This document shows positions 48,701-57,912 of a stretch of 64,000 bases of DNA, in pieces. Within the stretch, counting starts at the first letter, position 1. Every line of letters starts with the position of its first letter. Origin of the DNA: Mesorhizobium sp. AR02 (GTDB lineage: Bacteria; Pseudomonadota; Alphaproteobacteria; Rhizobiales; Rhizobiaceae); NCBI RefSeq assembly GCF_024746835.1, contig NZ_CP080531.1, positions 1,860,001 through 1,924,000 of the forward strand, in the 5' to 3' direction. The notes beneath the pieces are model-generated. The model saw only the letters and a program-made list of their open reading frames with translations. It was not told the DNA's origin and searched no databases. A program made the translations under genes and the position numbers.

Positions 48701-49783
48701 ATGGCTCAGCAGAAAATTACGTTTGGCGGCGTCGACATCCTTCGCTTTCTCGCCGCCGTGCTTGTGATGGTCTACCACTATGGCTTCTGGGTGTGGGCCT
48801 ATCCCGATGGCATCTCGGCGCAGGCCACGGGTGGTGTTCCCCCGCAACCTGATATAGGCGCCTGGGTCGGGTCAGGCTGGGTTGGCGTCGAGATATTCTT
48901 CGTCATCAGCGGTTTCGTCATCGCCTTCAGCGCCGAAAAATCGACGCCGCTGCGGTTCTTCGAAGCCAGGGGGAAGCGACTGGCGCCAGCCGTCTGGATC
49001 TGCGCGCCGGTGACCGCTGTGCTTTTGCTGCTCATCGGCCTGAGCTGGCCGACCGATGCAGTGGTCAGGCTGGTCCGGACCGGCCTGTTCGCGCCCTATG
49101 GTCCCTGGGTGGACAGCGTCTACTGGACACTCGGCATCGAGATCGCCTTCTACGCCATCGTCTGGATCCTGCTGCAGCTTGGCCGCTTCCATCTGATGGA
49201 AGCGGTTGCCATCGCCATCGGCCTGGTCAGCACGCTGTTCTGGTGCCTCTATTATCCGCTCGGCTGGGCCGACTTCGCCGAAACGCGCTGGCTGCAGCTC
49301 ACTTTGGTGCATCATGGCTGCTTCTTTGCGGTCGGCGTGCTGCTCTGGCTGATGCGGTTCAAGGCGCTGACGGTGCCTCGCCTTGGCTTCTGCCTGCTGT
49401 TCCTCGGCGGCGGCGTGCTGCAGATCGCCAGTTCGGTCGACGTCCACAGCATCAAGGTCGATGCCGTGATGCCCTATGCGCCGCCGATCCTGATCTTCCT
49501 CGGCGCCATCGCGCTCATGACATGGTCGCTGCGGCTCGACCTCAGCTGGAGCGGCTGGCGCCGGATCGGCTTGATGACCTATCCGCTCTACCTGATCCAC
49601 GACGTCGTCGGCGCGGCAATGCTCGGGTCAATGGTCGGGGCCGGACTGCCTTATCTCCTGTCGATGGCAGTGATCGGCGCGACCATGATCGCGGCGAGCT
49701 GGCTGGTGGCGACGGAAGTCGAACCGCGCATCCGGCTGCTGCTCGACCACACCGTCTTCCGCTACCGGCTCAAGGTAGCGTAA
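48701..49783 (+). CDS. Membrane O-acyltransferase (acyltransferase 3 family), exopolysaccharide-type
   Basis: It has 360 residues and about 10 helices. The family start is GGVDILRFLAAVLVMVYHYG, in which the His is probably catalytic, followed by GWVGVEIFFVISGFVIAFSA, including the conserved FFVISGF. Members add acetyl or succinyl groups to exported polysaccharides (for example ExoZ or ExoH) or to lipid-linked sugars. It sits at the edge of the exo locus facing exoP, with an exo-type motif upstream, so modification of the exopolysaccharide is likely. Which acyl group is added is not visible. Confidence 0.85.
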   Translation: MAQQKITFGGVDILRFLAAVLVMVYHYGFWVWAYPDGISAQATGGVPPQPDIGAWVGSGWVGVEIFFVISGFVIAFSAEKSTPLRFFEARGKRLAPAVWICAPVTAVLLLLIGLSWPTDAVVRLVRTGLFAPYGPWVDSVYWTLGIEIAFYAIVWILLQLGRFHLMEAVAIAIGLVSTLFWCLYYPLGWADFAETRWLQLTLVHHGCFFAVGVLLWLMRFKALTVPRLGFCLLFLGGGVLQIASSVDVHSIKVDAVMPYAPPILIFLGAIALMTWSLRLDLSWSGWRRIGLMTYPLYLIHDVVGAAMLGSMVGAGLPYLLSMAVIGATMIAASWLVATEVEPRIRLLLDHTVFRYRLKVA

Positions 49784-49842
49784 ACAATGCCATCGCCAGC
49801 CGCGATGATGCGGCTGGCCTCACCAGAAGACGGCGGGATCAA

Positions 49843-52230
49843 TCAGACCGGTGCCTTGCTGCGCACTTCCGACTTGTCGAGATAGTAGCTCGAGTATTTG
49901 TCGAAGAATTTCTCCGACGCGCCGAACGATCCGTATCTGGCGAGCTTCTTCAGGTCGACCTTGTTCAGCACCGCGCCAACGATCTTGTTGGCGACATAAG
50001 GTTCCGATTCCAGCATCGACCTCACCATGGCGCGTGGCGTGCGGCCCCATTCGGTGACCAGCACGAAGCCGTCGACCAACGGCGCGAAGGCCTTGGCGTC
50101 GACCACCGGACCGAGCGGCGGCAGATCGACGACGATGTATTCGAACGTCTCCTTGGCGTTCTCGATGAAGCGCCGCATTCCGGCTGAGGACAAGAGTTCG
50201 CTGGTGTGCGAGAAGTTGCCGCGCAGCACGGCGGGGATGATGGCGAGCTTGGTCTGCCGGTCGATCTTGCCGACCGATTGCCAGGTCTGGCCGTTGACCA
50301 CGGCCTCCATCAGGCCCTGCTCGGCCTCCATGCCGAGGCTGCGGCTGAGGCCCGGATTGCGCAAGTCACCGTCGATGAGCAGCGTCCTGGCGCCGTTGGC
50401 GGCAAGCAGCCCGGCGAGATTGGCCGCGACCGTCGACTTGCCTTCGCCGGGAAGGACCGAGATGACGCCGATGACGCGGCTGCTCTGTCCCTCCAGCACG
50501 ACATCGAAGGCGATCTTGGCGCTGCGCAGCGTTTCGGCGAACATCGATGCCGGAGCGTCGATGCTGACCCGCATGCGCGCGCGCCTTTCAACGGCCGCCG
50601 GCGACCTGGCTGTCTTGGCATCCGGCTGAGTCTCGGCCTGCTTGTCCTCCTTGGCGGGCCTGCTGCCGACAGTCGGCAGGTAGCCGAGGAATTTGAGGCC
50701 GACGCGGTCGCGTACCTCCTCGCCGGTCCGGAAGAACCGCTCGTTGAATTCGTTGAGGCCGCCGAAGCCGGCACCCATCAGCACACCAAGCACGAGCGAA
50801 AGTCCGAGCACGACGATGGTGCGCGGGCTCGAGGCGGACATCGGCGTCGAGGCGTCCGAGATGATGCGGATCTTGCCGACCGGGAAGGATCGCTGCTGCG
50901 CGGCTTCCTCGTAGCGGCCGAGGAACGTCTGATAGAGCGTGGTGAGCGCCGTCGCCTTCTGGTCGAGGTCGCGCAACTGGACCTGCGACTGGTTGTCGAT
51001 GGAGCTCTTGCCCTGTGCGGAGGCGACATTGGCCCTGAGCGCGGTCTCGCGCGCCAGCGCCACTTCATATTCGTTGCGATAGCTTTCGGTGAGCTGCTTC
51101 AACTCGCCGAAAATCTGCGCCGATATGTCGGCCTTTTCCTTGGCCAGCGCCACGGCTTGGGGATGATCGGGGCCGAAATTCGCCTCGACATCCTGCTGCC
51201 GCTTGGCGACCGTGAGGTAGCGGGTCTTGAGCGCCGAAATGACCGAGCTGCTCGGCTGGTCCGCCGATATGGCGGCGTCCTTGAACGCATTGTCGGAGCC
51301 GCCGTCGACGATCGACTTGTATTGCTGGTAGCGGGCGCTGGCGCGCGCGGTGTCGGCCTGCGCCACGATGAGCTGGGCGTTGAGGTCGGCAAGCTGCTTG
51401 TCGCTCATCAGCTGGCCGTCGCTGTTGGCGGACAGGCCGTGTTCGGCCCTGAATTTCTCGACCGCAAGCGATGCCTGCTGCGAGCTTTCGCGCAGTTCCG
51501 TCAGGCGGCCCTGCAACCAGACCGCCGCGCGCTCGGTGGCGTCGAAGCTGGCATCGAGCTGATCGGCAAGATAGGCGTCGGCATAGGCCTTGGTGATGGC
51601 TTTCGCCAGTCCCGGATCCGTCGCCTGATAGCCAAGCGCGATGACGTAGCTTCGTCCGACACGATCCGCCCGGATCTCGTTCTGCAGCTTGAGGATCGCG
51701 TAGTCGCGGCGAGACGCGGCGATCAGCGCATCGCGGGTGGCGGGGTCGAGCTTGCTGATGTCACCCATGCCCGGCATGGGCGCGCTGGGGTGGGCGTACT
51801 GGATCAGGCCGCGGATCAGGCCGACGCCCTGGGCAAGGGCGGACTGCGGCGGGTTCATGAACGCATCGCTCTGGTCGAGCTTGAGCTTGTCGACAACCAC
51901 CGCGGCAAGCCGCGTCGAAGTCAGGATCTCGATCTGGCTCAGAATGGCGGAATCGGTCTGCATGGTCGTCGACGCCGCCGAGATGTCGTCGACGATCTTG
52001 TTCAGGCCTTCGTCGATCAGCACGCTTGAGATCGACACATATTTGGGCGGCGTTGTCTGCAGATAGAGCATGCCCAGGAAGAGACCGATGGCGGCGCACA
52101 CGGCAACCACCTTGGCCTGCCGCGCAGCCATGCCAAGCAGCCGCTCGATATCGATGAAGTCTTCGCCGTTTCCTGCGTCCGAATTCGGCAATGGCATCCT
52201 CTTGTCGAGAGGAAAGTTGGCATAATTCAT
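49843..52230 (-). CDS. exoP: Polysaccharide co-polymerase/tyrosine autokinase ExoP
   Basis: It sets chain length and export of the exopolysaccharide. It has 795 residues. The N-terminal Wzz domain has two membrane helices (about 40-60 and 445-470) and between them a long periplasmic coiled region. The cytoplasmic BY-kinase has Walker A LPGEGKSTVAANLAG near 592, the Asp site LLIDGDLRNPG near 625 and YIVVDLPPLGPVVD near 700. The C-terminus has a Tyr cluster (YSSYYLDKSEVRSK) for autophosphorylation. It is the last gene of the exoP-N-O-M-A-L order on the minus strand. A GCATTG-N8-CAATGC repeat lies upstream. Confidence 0.93.
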   Translation of the reverse strand: MNYANFPLDKRMPLPNSDAGNGEDFIDIERLLGMAARQAKVVAVCAAIGLFLGMLYLQTTPPKYVSISSVLIDEGLNKIVDDISAASTTMQTDSAILSQIEILTSTRLAAVVVDKLKLDQSDAFMNPPQSALAQGVGLIRGLIQYAHPSAPMPGMGDISKLDPATRDALIAASRRDYAILKLQNEIRADRVGRSYVIALGYQATDPGLAKAITKAYADAYLADQLDASFDATERAAVWLQGRLTELRESSQQASLAVEKFRAEHGLSANSDGQLMSDKQLADLNAQLIVAQADTARASARYQQYKSIVDGGSDNAFKDAAISADQPSSSVISALKTRYLTVAKRQQDVEANFGPDHPQAVALAKEKADISAQIFGELKQLTESYRNEYEVALARETALRANVASAQGKSSIDNQSQVQLRDLDQKATALTTLYQTFLGRYEEAAQQRSFPVGKIRIISDASTPMSASSPRTIVVLGLSLVLGVLMGAGFGGLNEFNERFFRTGEEVRDRVGLKFLGYLPTVGSRPAKEDKQAETQPDAKTARSPAAVERRARMRVSIDAPASMFAETLRSAKIAFDVVLEGQSSRVIGVISVLPGEGKSTVAANLAGLLAANGARTLLIDGDLRNPGLSRSLGMEAEQGLMEAVVNGQTWQSVGKIDRQTKLAIIPAVLRGNFSHTSELLSSAGMRRFIENAKETFEYIVVDLPPLGPVVDAKAFAPLVDGFVLVTEWGRTPRAMVRSMLESEPYVANKIVGAVLNKVDLKKLARYGSFGASEKFFDKYSSYYLDKSEVRSKAPV

Positions 52231-52272
52231 CGTCGGTCCAATTCTAGCTTACAGGCGCCTCGAAGATCGGGA

Positions 52273-52292
52273 GCATTGCCAAGAAACAATGC
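52273..52292. repeat. Inverted repeat before exoP
   Basis: GCATTG and CAATGC are separated by 8 bases and lie about 43 bp ahead of the exoP start codon. It shares the TGCATTG core with the exo motifs but lacks their full pattern. Confidence 0.4.
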
Positions 52293-52368
52293 AAGCTTCG
52301 TGCCAGACGGCGGGGACCTGTCGGCCCCTCGCCGCCAGCCATCCAGCAATACTCCCGAAAGATGGGCA

Positions 52369-53265
52369 TTATGCGGCTTCTTCCTGGCGTTCATGCGACC
52401 GGACGAACTCCTGAAGCATCTCGAAAACCGGGCCCTTCATGTCGTTGCGCGCCAGCGCAAAGGCGATGTTGGCCTGGATGAAGCCTTCCTTGGAGCCGCA
52501 GTCGAACATGCGGCCCAGGAAAGGCTGGGCGAAGAATGGCTGGTCCTTCGACAGGCGGACCATGGCGTCCGTCAGCTGGATCTCATTGCCGGCGCCACGC
52601 TGCTGATTGCCCAGCAGCGCGAAGATCTCGGGCTGGAGGATGTAGCGGCCGTTGATATAGAAATTCGACGGCGCGTTTGCCGGGGCCGGCTTTTCGACCA
52701 TGGCCGTGACCTCGAAACCGCCACCAATATCGGCGCCGCGGCCGACAATGCCGTATTTGTTGGTCTCGCTCGGATCGCAACGCTCGACGGCGATGACGTT
52801 GCCACCGGTCTCGGCGTAGAGGTCGGTGATCTCGGCCAGGCAGCCGCGCCCGCCGAAGGAGACCATATCAGGCAAAAGCAAGGCGAAAGGCTCGTCGCCG
52901 ATGACCTCGCGGGCGCACCAGACGGCGTGGCCGAGGCCCTGCGGCGACTGCTGGCGAATGAAGGAGGTGGCGCCGGCCACCGGCAGCATGCTTTCGAGCG
53001 CCTCCAGCTGGGTCTTCTTGCCAGTCTGCTCCAGGGTGCCGATCAATTCCGGATGCAGGTCGAAATAGTCCTCGATGACCGCCTTGTTGCGGCCGGTCAC
53101 GAACACGATGTGCTCGATGCCGGCTTCGAAGGCCTCGTCCACCGCATATTGCACGACAGGCCTGTCGACGACGGGAAGCATTTCCTTCGGCATCGACTTG
53201 GTCGCCGGCAGGAACCGTGTTCCAAGCCCCGCCACCGGTATCACGGCCTTCCTGATTTTCTTCAT
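52369..53265 (-). CDS. exoN: UTP-glucose-1-phosphate uridylyltransferase ExoN/GalU
   Basis: It makes UDP-glucose, precursor of the exopolysaccharide. It has 298 residues. The nucleotidyl motif is [20 protein letters not shown] near 10-29. [15 protein letters not shown] and [11 protein letters not shown] are further GalU features. It is identified as ExoN because it lies between exoP and exoO in the same direction, as in Sinorhizobium meliloti. Whether this strain has another galU is unknown from the window. Confidence 0.94.
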   Translation of the reverse strand: MKKIRKAVIPVAGLGTRFLPATKSMPKEMLPVVDRPVVQYAVDEAFEAGIEHIVFVTGRNKAVIEDYFDLHPELIGTLEQTGKKTQLEALESMLPVAGATSFIRQQSPQGLGHAVWCAREVIGDEPFALLLPDMVSFGGRGCLAEITDLYAETGGNVIAVERCDPSETNKYGIVGRGADIGGGFEVTAMVEKPAPANAPSNFYINGRYILQPEIFALLGNQQRGAGNEIQLTDAMVRLSKDQPFFAQPFLGRMFDCGSKEGFIQANIAFALARNDMKGPVFEMLQEFVRSHERQEEAA

Positions 53266-53339
53266 CGCAAATTCCTTCTGAGGAGATCGACTGCAGTTCC
53301 TTCACAGGCCACGAAAAATCCCTCCATGTGCCTGCATCT

Positions 53340-54308
53340 TCACCTCCCCACCCCCACGGCAAACTGTGCCGCTACTCGTCGCAACCGCACGGCGATCGGC
53401 ATGCCCATATGCCTGACCGCCGCCGGGTCGCTGAGCGCTGTCCGGATCGCCTTGAGCGGGGACCGCGCCTTGATGTGCTGGACCATCGCCAGGAAGGAAG
53501 CCGCCTTGCGCAGGCTGCGGCCGCGCCGGGCAAAGGCCGCCTGGGCTGCCTCATCCATCCGATGGGTTTGAGCGAATACGGCATCCGCCTTGCGCATCGC
53601 TTCGACATGGTGAAGCTCGAGCACACGCGAGATGGAGCCGCTGCGGATATGATAGGCGTAGCCGATCTCCGGCTCGACCACGCATCTGCCGCCCTTGGCG
53701 AGCGCGTCGGCAAACAGGATGTAGTCCTCGCCGATCCTCAGTTTCTCATCATAGCGAAGCCGGTTCTCGTCCAGGAACCGGCGCTGGAAGATCGGCTTGA
53801 GGTAGCCAAGGTTGAATTTCGATTCGAAGACGATGTTGCCGGCGATGTAGGTGGCCAGCGAAATCTCGCGCAGACCTTCCAGATACTGCCGCGGGAACAT
53901 CGCATCCTCGACCACGCCGTCCTCGCGGACGACCTGGAGGTTGTCGACGGCGATCTGGGCATCCGCGCTCTCAGCACGATCGATCATGGCGGCGATGCGG
54001 CCGGGAAAGACGGCGTCGTCGGAATCGAGAACCGCGATCCACCTGCCGCGGGCGACGTCGAGCCCGGCATTCCTGGCGCCGCCGGGACCACGATTCTTGG
54101 CCAGGGCGACGACACGCACAACGTCCTGCGGATAGGCCCGCGCCACATCGAGCGTGGCGTCGCGCGACTGGTCGTCGACGACGATGATCTCGACGCTGAC
54201 ACCCTTCTGCGCGATGGCGCTGGCGATCGCCCGATCGAGCGTCGCCTCGGCATTGTAGGCGGCAATGACAAAGGAAACATCGGGGACCAAGGAGACGTCA
54301 GGCTGCAC
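53340..54308 (-). CDS. exoO: Succinoglycan-type glycosyltransferase ExoO
   Basis: A family 2 glycosyltransferase of 322 residues that adds a glucose to the repeat unit in S. meliloti. The N-terminal core is DVSFVIAAYNAEATLDRAIA, with the metal site WIAVLDSDDAVFP near 87-99. GEDYILFADALAKGGRCVVE and YHIRSGSISRVL match ExoO. It starts inside the end of exoM (11-bp overlap). The assignment combines sequence resemblance and gene order. Confidence 0.85.
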   Translation of the reverse strand: MQPDVSLVPDVSFVIAAYNAEATLDRAIASAIAQKGVSVEIIVVDDQSRDATLDVARAYPQDVVRVVALAKNRGPGGARNAGLDVARGRWIAVLDSDDAVFPGRIAAMIDRAESADAQIAVDNLQVVREDGVVEDAMFPRQYLEGLREISLATYIAGNIVFESKFNLGYLKPIFQRRFLDENRLRYDEKLRIGEDYILFADALAKGGRCVVEPEIGYAYHIRSGSISRVLELHHVEAMRKADAVFAQTHRMDEAAQAAFARRGRSLRKAASFLAMVQHIKARSPLKAIRTALSDPAAVRHMGMPIAVRLRRVAAQFAVGVGR

Positions 54309-55248
54309 GCTTGCCTCCTACCTGCGGTGAGGATTGGCCGTAGAGGCGGATTTCGCGGATGCCGACAAGACCGCTGACGACGCCGACATGCATGATGCCG
54401 CGCAGCACGCTGCGGTTCCTGCGCACCGGGCTGGCGACGACGGGAAGGGCCGCGGCGAAACAAAAGGCTGCCTTCGCCGAGGCCAGGCCAACATGCGTGA
54501 TCAGCCCGATGCCACGCGCATTGCTGCCTAAGAGGTGACCATGCGTCTGACCGACGCGAAAACGGCGGCGGCCGAGCCAGTCGAACGCCGCCCTTGAGCG
54601 CGGCACCACCTCGTCCACCCAGGCCTCTTGAGCGAAGGCAATGCGACCGCCGGCCTTGACCATCTGATCGAAGAACTCGGTGTCCTCGCCGCCGGTCTGG
54701 CCGCGCGCCAGGCTGAAGCGGCGGCCGCGCAGGCTGTCCGATCCCATGCGCAGCAGCACGTTGCAGGTGTAGCCGGTGCGGATCTCGCCGCCCACCCAGA
54801 CCGGCAAGGTCGAGTGGAAATCGCCGCGCCGCATCCATTCGGGTGCATCCGGACGGTAGAGCGCCCGGACCGGGCCGAGCACGGCTGTTGCGCCACTGTC
54901 CTCAGCCGTCGCCACCAGTTCGGCCAGCCAACGGGCGGAGGCAGTCTCGTCGTCGTCGATGAAAGCGAGGAAATCCGCCTCGCTGGCATCGAGGCACGCG
55001 TTGCGGGCGACCGAGATGTTGCGCGCGGGCGCATGCCGGTAGCGGACCGGCAATTTCAACTCCTGCGACAGCGCCGTCACCAGCGCCTGGGCGCTTGGCG
55101 TGTCGTCATTGTCGGCGACAATGACGCTGATATCAAACCCTGCCGGCATCTCCATGGCGGCAAGCGAGCGCAGCGTGTCGGCCAGCTCCGACCGGCGGAA
55201 CGTGCAGACGCCGATATCGATGCTGCGGTTCTTGGTCTGAACCGCCAT
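54298..55248 (-). CDS. exoM: Succinoglycan-type glucosyltransferase ExoM
   Basis: A family 2 glycosyltransferase of 316 residues. It opens SIDIGVCTFRRSELADTLRS and has the acidic site FLAFIDDDETASARWL near 92, FHSTLPVWVGGEIRTGYTCN, and RRRFRVGQTHGHLL, which are strong ExoM traits. ExoM adds the third or fourth sugar of the succinoglycan unit. The start at 55248 lies in a TGATG overlap with the exoA stop; a longer frame up to 55398 covers the end of exoA and is excluded. Confidence 0.88.
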   Translation of the reverse strand: MAVQTKNRSIDIGVCTFRRSELADTLRSLAAMEMPAGFDISVIVADNDDTPSAQALVTALSQELKLPVRYRHAPARNISVARNACLDASEADFLAFIDDDETASARWLAELVATAEDSGATAVLGPVRALYRPDAPEWMRRGDFHSTLPVWVGGEIRTGYTCNVLLRMGSDSLRGRRFSLARGQTGGEDTEFFDQMVKAGGRIAFAQEAWVDEVVPRSRAAFDWLGRRRFRVGQTHGHLLGSNARGIGLITHVGLASAKAAFCFAAALPVVASPVRRNRSVLRGIMHVGVVSGLVGIREIRLYGQSSPQVGGKRAA

Positions 55249-56237
55249 CACGCCACCCCGCGTCGCGCGCCGAGGCCGAGAAGCTGCAGCCAGAAGCCGA
55301 CGGACCAGCCGAAATGCATGACCATGGCCGAGACGCCGGCCAGCGCGATACCGGCATTGCGCTGGCGAATGGCCGTCACCAGGCCGTAGCCCAGGCATAC
55401 TGCCGCCCAGATCAGCAACGGCACCGCCGCGATCCAGTGCACGAAGGAGAAGGCCGCGAGCAGAACCACCGGGAAGACCGCGAGCGGCACCATCTGCCTA
55501 ACCTTCGGGATGACGCGGTGTTTCAGCACATTCTTGGCGCGGCCGCGGCCATAGCCGAGATACTGGAAATAGAGACCTTTGAGCGAGGCGCGCGGATAGT
55601 AGACCATCTGCGTCTTGCCGCTCATCCAGACCTTGTAGCCGGCCTGCCGCAGCCGGTAGTCGAGCTCGGCATCCTCATTATGGCTGAAGGTTTCGTCATA
55701 GCCACCGACTGCGCCGAAGGCCGATATCCGCATCAGCGCGTGATGGCCATGGTCGACCCATTCACCAGAGGAGAGGTGACGATGCTTGGAGCCACCGGTG
55801 CCGAGTTTCGAATTCTGCGCCGCCGCAACCGATTTCTGCACCGCGCCGTTGCCGCTGGTCAGCATCGAAACGACGACCGAATCGGCTGATGTGGCCATTG
55901 CTTCCTCAAGCAGCCGGTCGCAATAATCGTCGGGATAGCCGCCATGCGCGTCGATGCGGATGAGATAGTCCGCGCCTTCACCGTACGTGCCGACGGCGAG
56001 ATTGATCGCCGCGCTCTGGATGCGCCGCTTGTTGTGAAGCAGGATAACGCGCGCATCCTTCGCGGCGATCTGCTCGACAATGGCCAGCGTGCCGTCGGTG
56101 CTGCCGCCATCGGCGACGATAATCCTGGCGCCAAGCCTTTCAGCAGCGGGCCGCAATTGATCGAGCAGCGTACCGATATGGGCTGCCTCGTTCAGGCAAG
56201 GGATCACGATCAGGCTGGAGGGAAGCGCTTGCGTCAT
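55248..56237 (-). CDS. exoA: Succinoglycan-type glucosyltransferase ExoA
   Basis: It adds the second sugar of the lipid-linked repeat unit in S. meliloti. It has 329 residues: a family 2 domain (IVIPCLNEAAHIGTLLDQLR at the start, ADYLIRIDAHGGYPDDYC near 88, WVDHGHHALMRISAFGAVGG, FSHNEDAELDYRLRQAGYKV) and two C-terminal helices (about 245-310). The motifs RIDAHG and SHNEDAELDYR are diagnostic for the ExoA group. It begins 15 bp after exoL and overlaps exoM. Confidence 0.92.
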   Translation of the reverse strand: MTQALPSSLIVIPCLNEAAHIGTLLDQLRPAAERLGARIIVADGGSTDGTLAIVEQIAAKDARVILLHNKRRIQSAAINLAVGTYGEGADYLIRIDAHGGYPDDYCDRLLEEAMATSADSVVVSMLTSGNGAVQKSVAAAQNSKLGTGGSKHRHLSSGEWVDHGHHALMRISAFGAVGGYDETFSHNEDAELDYRLRQAGYKVWMSGKTQMVYYPRASLKGLYFQYLGYGRGRAKNVLKHRVIPKVRQMVPLAVFPVVLLAAFSFVHWIAAVPLLIWAAVCLGYGLVTAIRQRNAGIALAGVSAMVMHFGWSVGFWLQLLGLGARRGVA

Positions 56238-56252
56238 CGGGCGGTGTCCATC

Positions 56253-57425
56253 CTATGCCAGCGCTTCGGCCGCGAGGGGTTCGCGCACGGTGGTCAGGCG
56301 GCGCAGTTTTTCGACCAGTGCGCTGCAGTCGCTGCGATCGTAGCTCCACGTCCTCGGATTGTGGGCAAACACGCGCGCCTTCAGCCTGCCGAAACGGTGC
56401 TCCTCCATCTTGCCGAGTGCTGTTTCGAGCGCGTCTGATGAAGCCTGCGGCAACAGGATGCCGATGTCCTGCTGGCTGAGGAACCGTCCCGTTTCCGTAT
56501 GGCCCATCGAAATCGGCACCGCCCCGAAGCGGCAGCCTTCATAGAGGCGGTTGGGCAGCAGCCATTCCGAATTCTGCCCCTCTTCGAAGAAATCGATCGC
56601 CCAGGAGAAATGGACATCCTGGTAGATCGCCGCCATGTCCTCCGGGTTGCGGTAGGGTCCACGAAACGACAGATAGGGCTCGGCATCTACGAAGGCATGG
56701 AAATCCGGGAATTCGGAGAGCGCCGGACGGCCGCGCAGCACGACCTCGAAACGTCCATCCATGCGGCGCGTGAAATCGGCCAGCAGCTCGAGCGAGCGGC
56801 GGCAGCGCAGCGCCCCGAACCAGCCGATCCGCCATGGCGGGGCGGCCGGCCCCTCCACTTCCTCACGTTCGCCGGGCAAGATCGCTGCTGCCTCGAAATA
56901 TTTGTTCTCGACCAGTTCGACGGGTGCCGCGACCTGGCGGAAGGGTTTGAAATAATTGGCGATGAAGGCGGGCGAACTGGTCACCAGCAGCTTCACGTCG
57001 CGCGCCAGATGGCGTTCGGTGGCGCGCAGCGCCTTGCCGAGGACATCGTCGCGGAGCACCAGGCGGTGGATGTCGAGGCATTCATAGACGATCGGCACCG
57101 TGGCGCCGAAAGCCGACCTGGCGCGGCGGGCCAGCGCCAGCATTTCCAGATTGCGCGCGATGATGAGATCGGGCCGCGGCGTGCCCCTCAGCTTCGAGCC
57201 TATCGAAACCGCCGCTTTCGCCACCGCCGCCAGGCGCTGGGCGAATCGGCCATCACGCGTTGCGCCAAGGTCGATCGGCTGCAATCCTTCTATATCGGCA
57301 ATCGGGGTCGCGGCGCGGCGGAAGCCCGCCAGGGAAACCCGGGCGCCGCCTGTCCTGAGCATTGTGATCCGGCGGCGAACCGCCGGATCGGAAACATCGT
57401 GCACCAGGTACAAGACATGCAGCAT
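56253..57425 (-). CDS. exoL: Succinoglycan-type glycosyltransferase ExoL
   Basis: It has 390 residues from the ATG at 57425 (MLHVLYLVHDVSDPAVRRRI), which fits ExoL; the longer open frame to 57638 would cross the regulatory motif and is excluded. Other ExoL-like parts are LIIARNLEMLALARRARSAF, YECLDIHRLVL, IGWFGALRCRRSLELLADF and WLLPNRLYEGCRFGAVPISM. It is the first gene of the exoLAMON(P) run. A GTP-like nucleotide-sugar motif is not obvious. The exopolysaccharide role is inferred from gene order and similarity. Confidence 0.87.
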   Translation of the reverse strand: MLHVLYLVHDVSDPAVRRRITMLRTGGARVSLAGFRRAATPIADIEGLQPIDLGATRDGRFAQRLAAVAKAAVSIGSKLRGTPRPDLIIARNLEMLALARRARSAFGATVPIVYECLDIHRLVLRDDVLGKALRATERHLARDVKLLVTSSPAFIANYFKPFRQVAAPVELVENKYFEAAAILPGEREEVEGPAAPPWRIGWFGALRCRRSLELLADFTRRMDGRFEVVLRGRPALSEFPDFHAFVDAEPYLSFRGPYRNPEDMAAIYQDVHFSWAIDFFEEGQNSEWLLPNRLYEGCRFGAVPISMGHTETGRFLSQQDIGILLPQASSDALETALGKMEEHRFGRLKARVFAHNPRTWSYDRSDCSALVEKLRRLTTVREPLAAEALA

Positions 57426-57912
57426 GAAAACTCGATCGCTGTTTGACCCCACCCAAGGGGAGCCTAGTACAGCTCTTGCTGCATCGCAACATTTTTGGTG
57501 CAGTGTAGCAAAATTAGTCACCTCTACCGCGCCGCACAAACATATCGCCTGCGGTCCACAACTCTTAAGAATGACCACGCAGTTGCGCCTCGCAAAAGCA
57601 ATATGGCCCGCTGCGCAAGCAATTTCGGGCAGTTTCACCCATCTCGCGGCAACATGGCGATCTCACCGGGCGAGTCGCGAAGCCCCCAGCAGCGGAGATG
57701 GTGGTTAATCAATTCCTAAATAATGTATTGCAGTGCAACAAAAAATGATGTTGAATTCTTGTCAGGAAAGTTGGGTTTTGGAAGTTGGCTAGGGGATTCG
57801 CGCCTGCATTGTGTTGCAGCGCGGTATGATGGTTGATTGCAGCGCTGCTGCAGCTTTGGAATGGCTTGCGAATACCCCCCTGATGCCACTGTGTTGATAC
57901 GGGTGGTGCTGT
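57426..57912. other. 487-bp divergent control region between exoL and the plus-strand glycosyltransferase
   Basis: No gene is supported here. Besides exo motif copy 1 it contains several TGCA-rich palindromes toward the plus-strand gene: TTGCAGTGCAA (57728-57738, followed by an A-run), CTGCA-N6-TGCAG (57804-57819) and a run GATTGCAGCGCTGCTGCAGC (around 57836-57855). The spacing between these, roughly 75 and 30 bases, suggests several binding sites for one regulator. Confidence 0.7.
57476..57514. promoter_or_regulatory. Exo motif copy 1, upstream of exoL
   Basis: Plus-strand reading: TTGCTGCATCGCAACA, then TTTTTGG, then TGCAGTGTAGCA and an A-run. The first part is an imperfect palindrome and the second a TGC-N6-GCA palindrome. 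It lies 51 bp before the exoL start on the minus strand. It agrees at 36 of 39 positions with the copy at 60352. Confidence 0.8.

Noticed and set aside
57426..57638. N-terminal extension of exoL
   Set aside because: It runs across exo motif copy 1 and gives a Cys-rich sequence unlike ExoL; the Met at 57425 matches the ExoL start.
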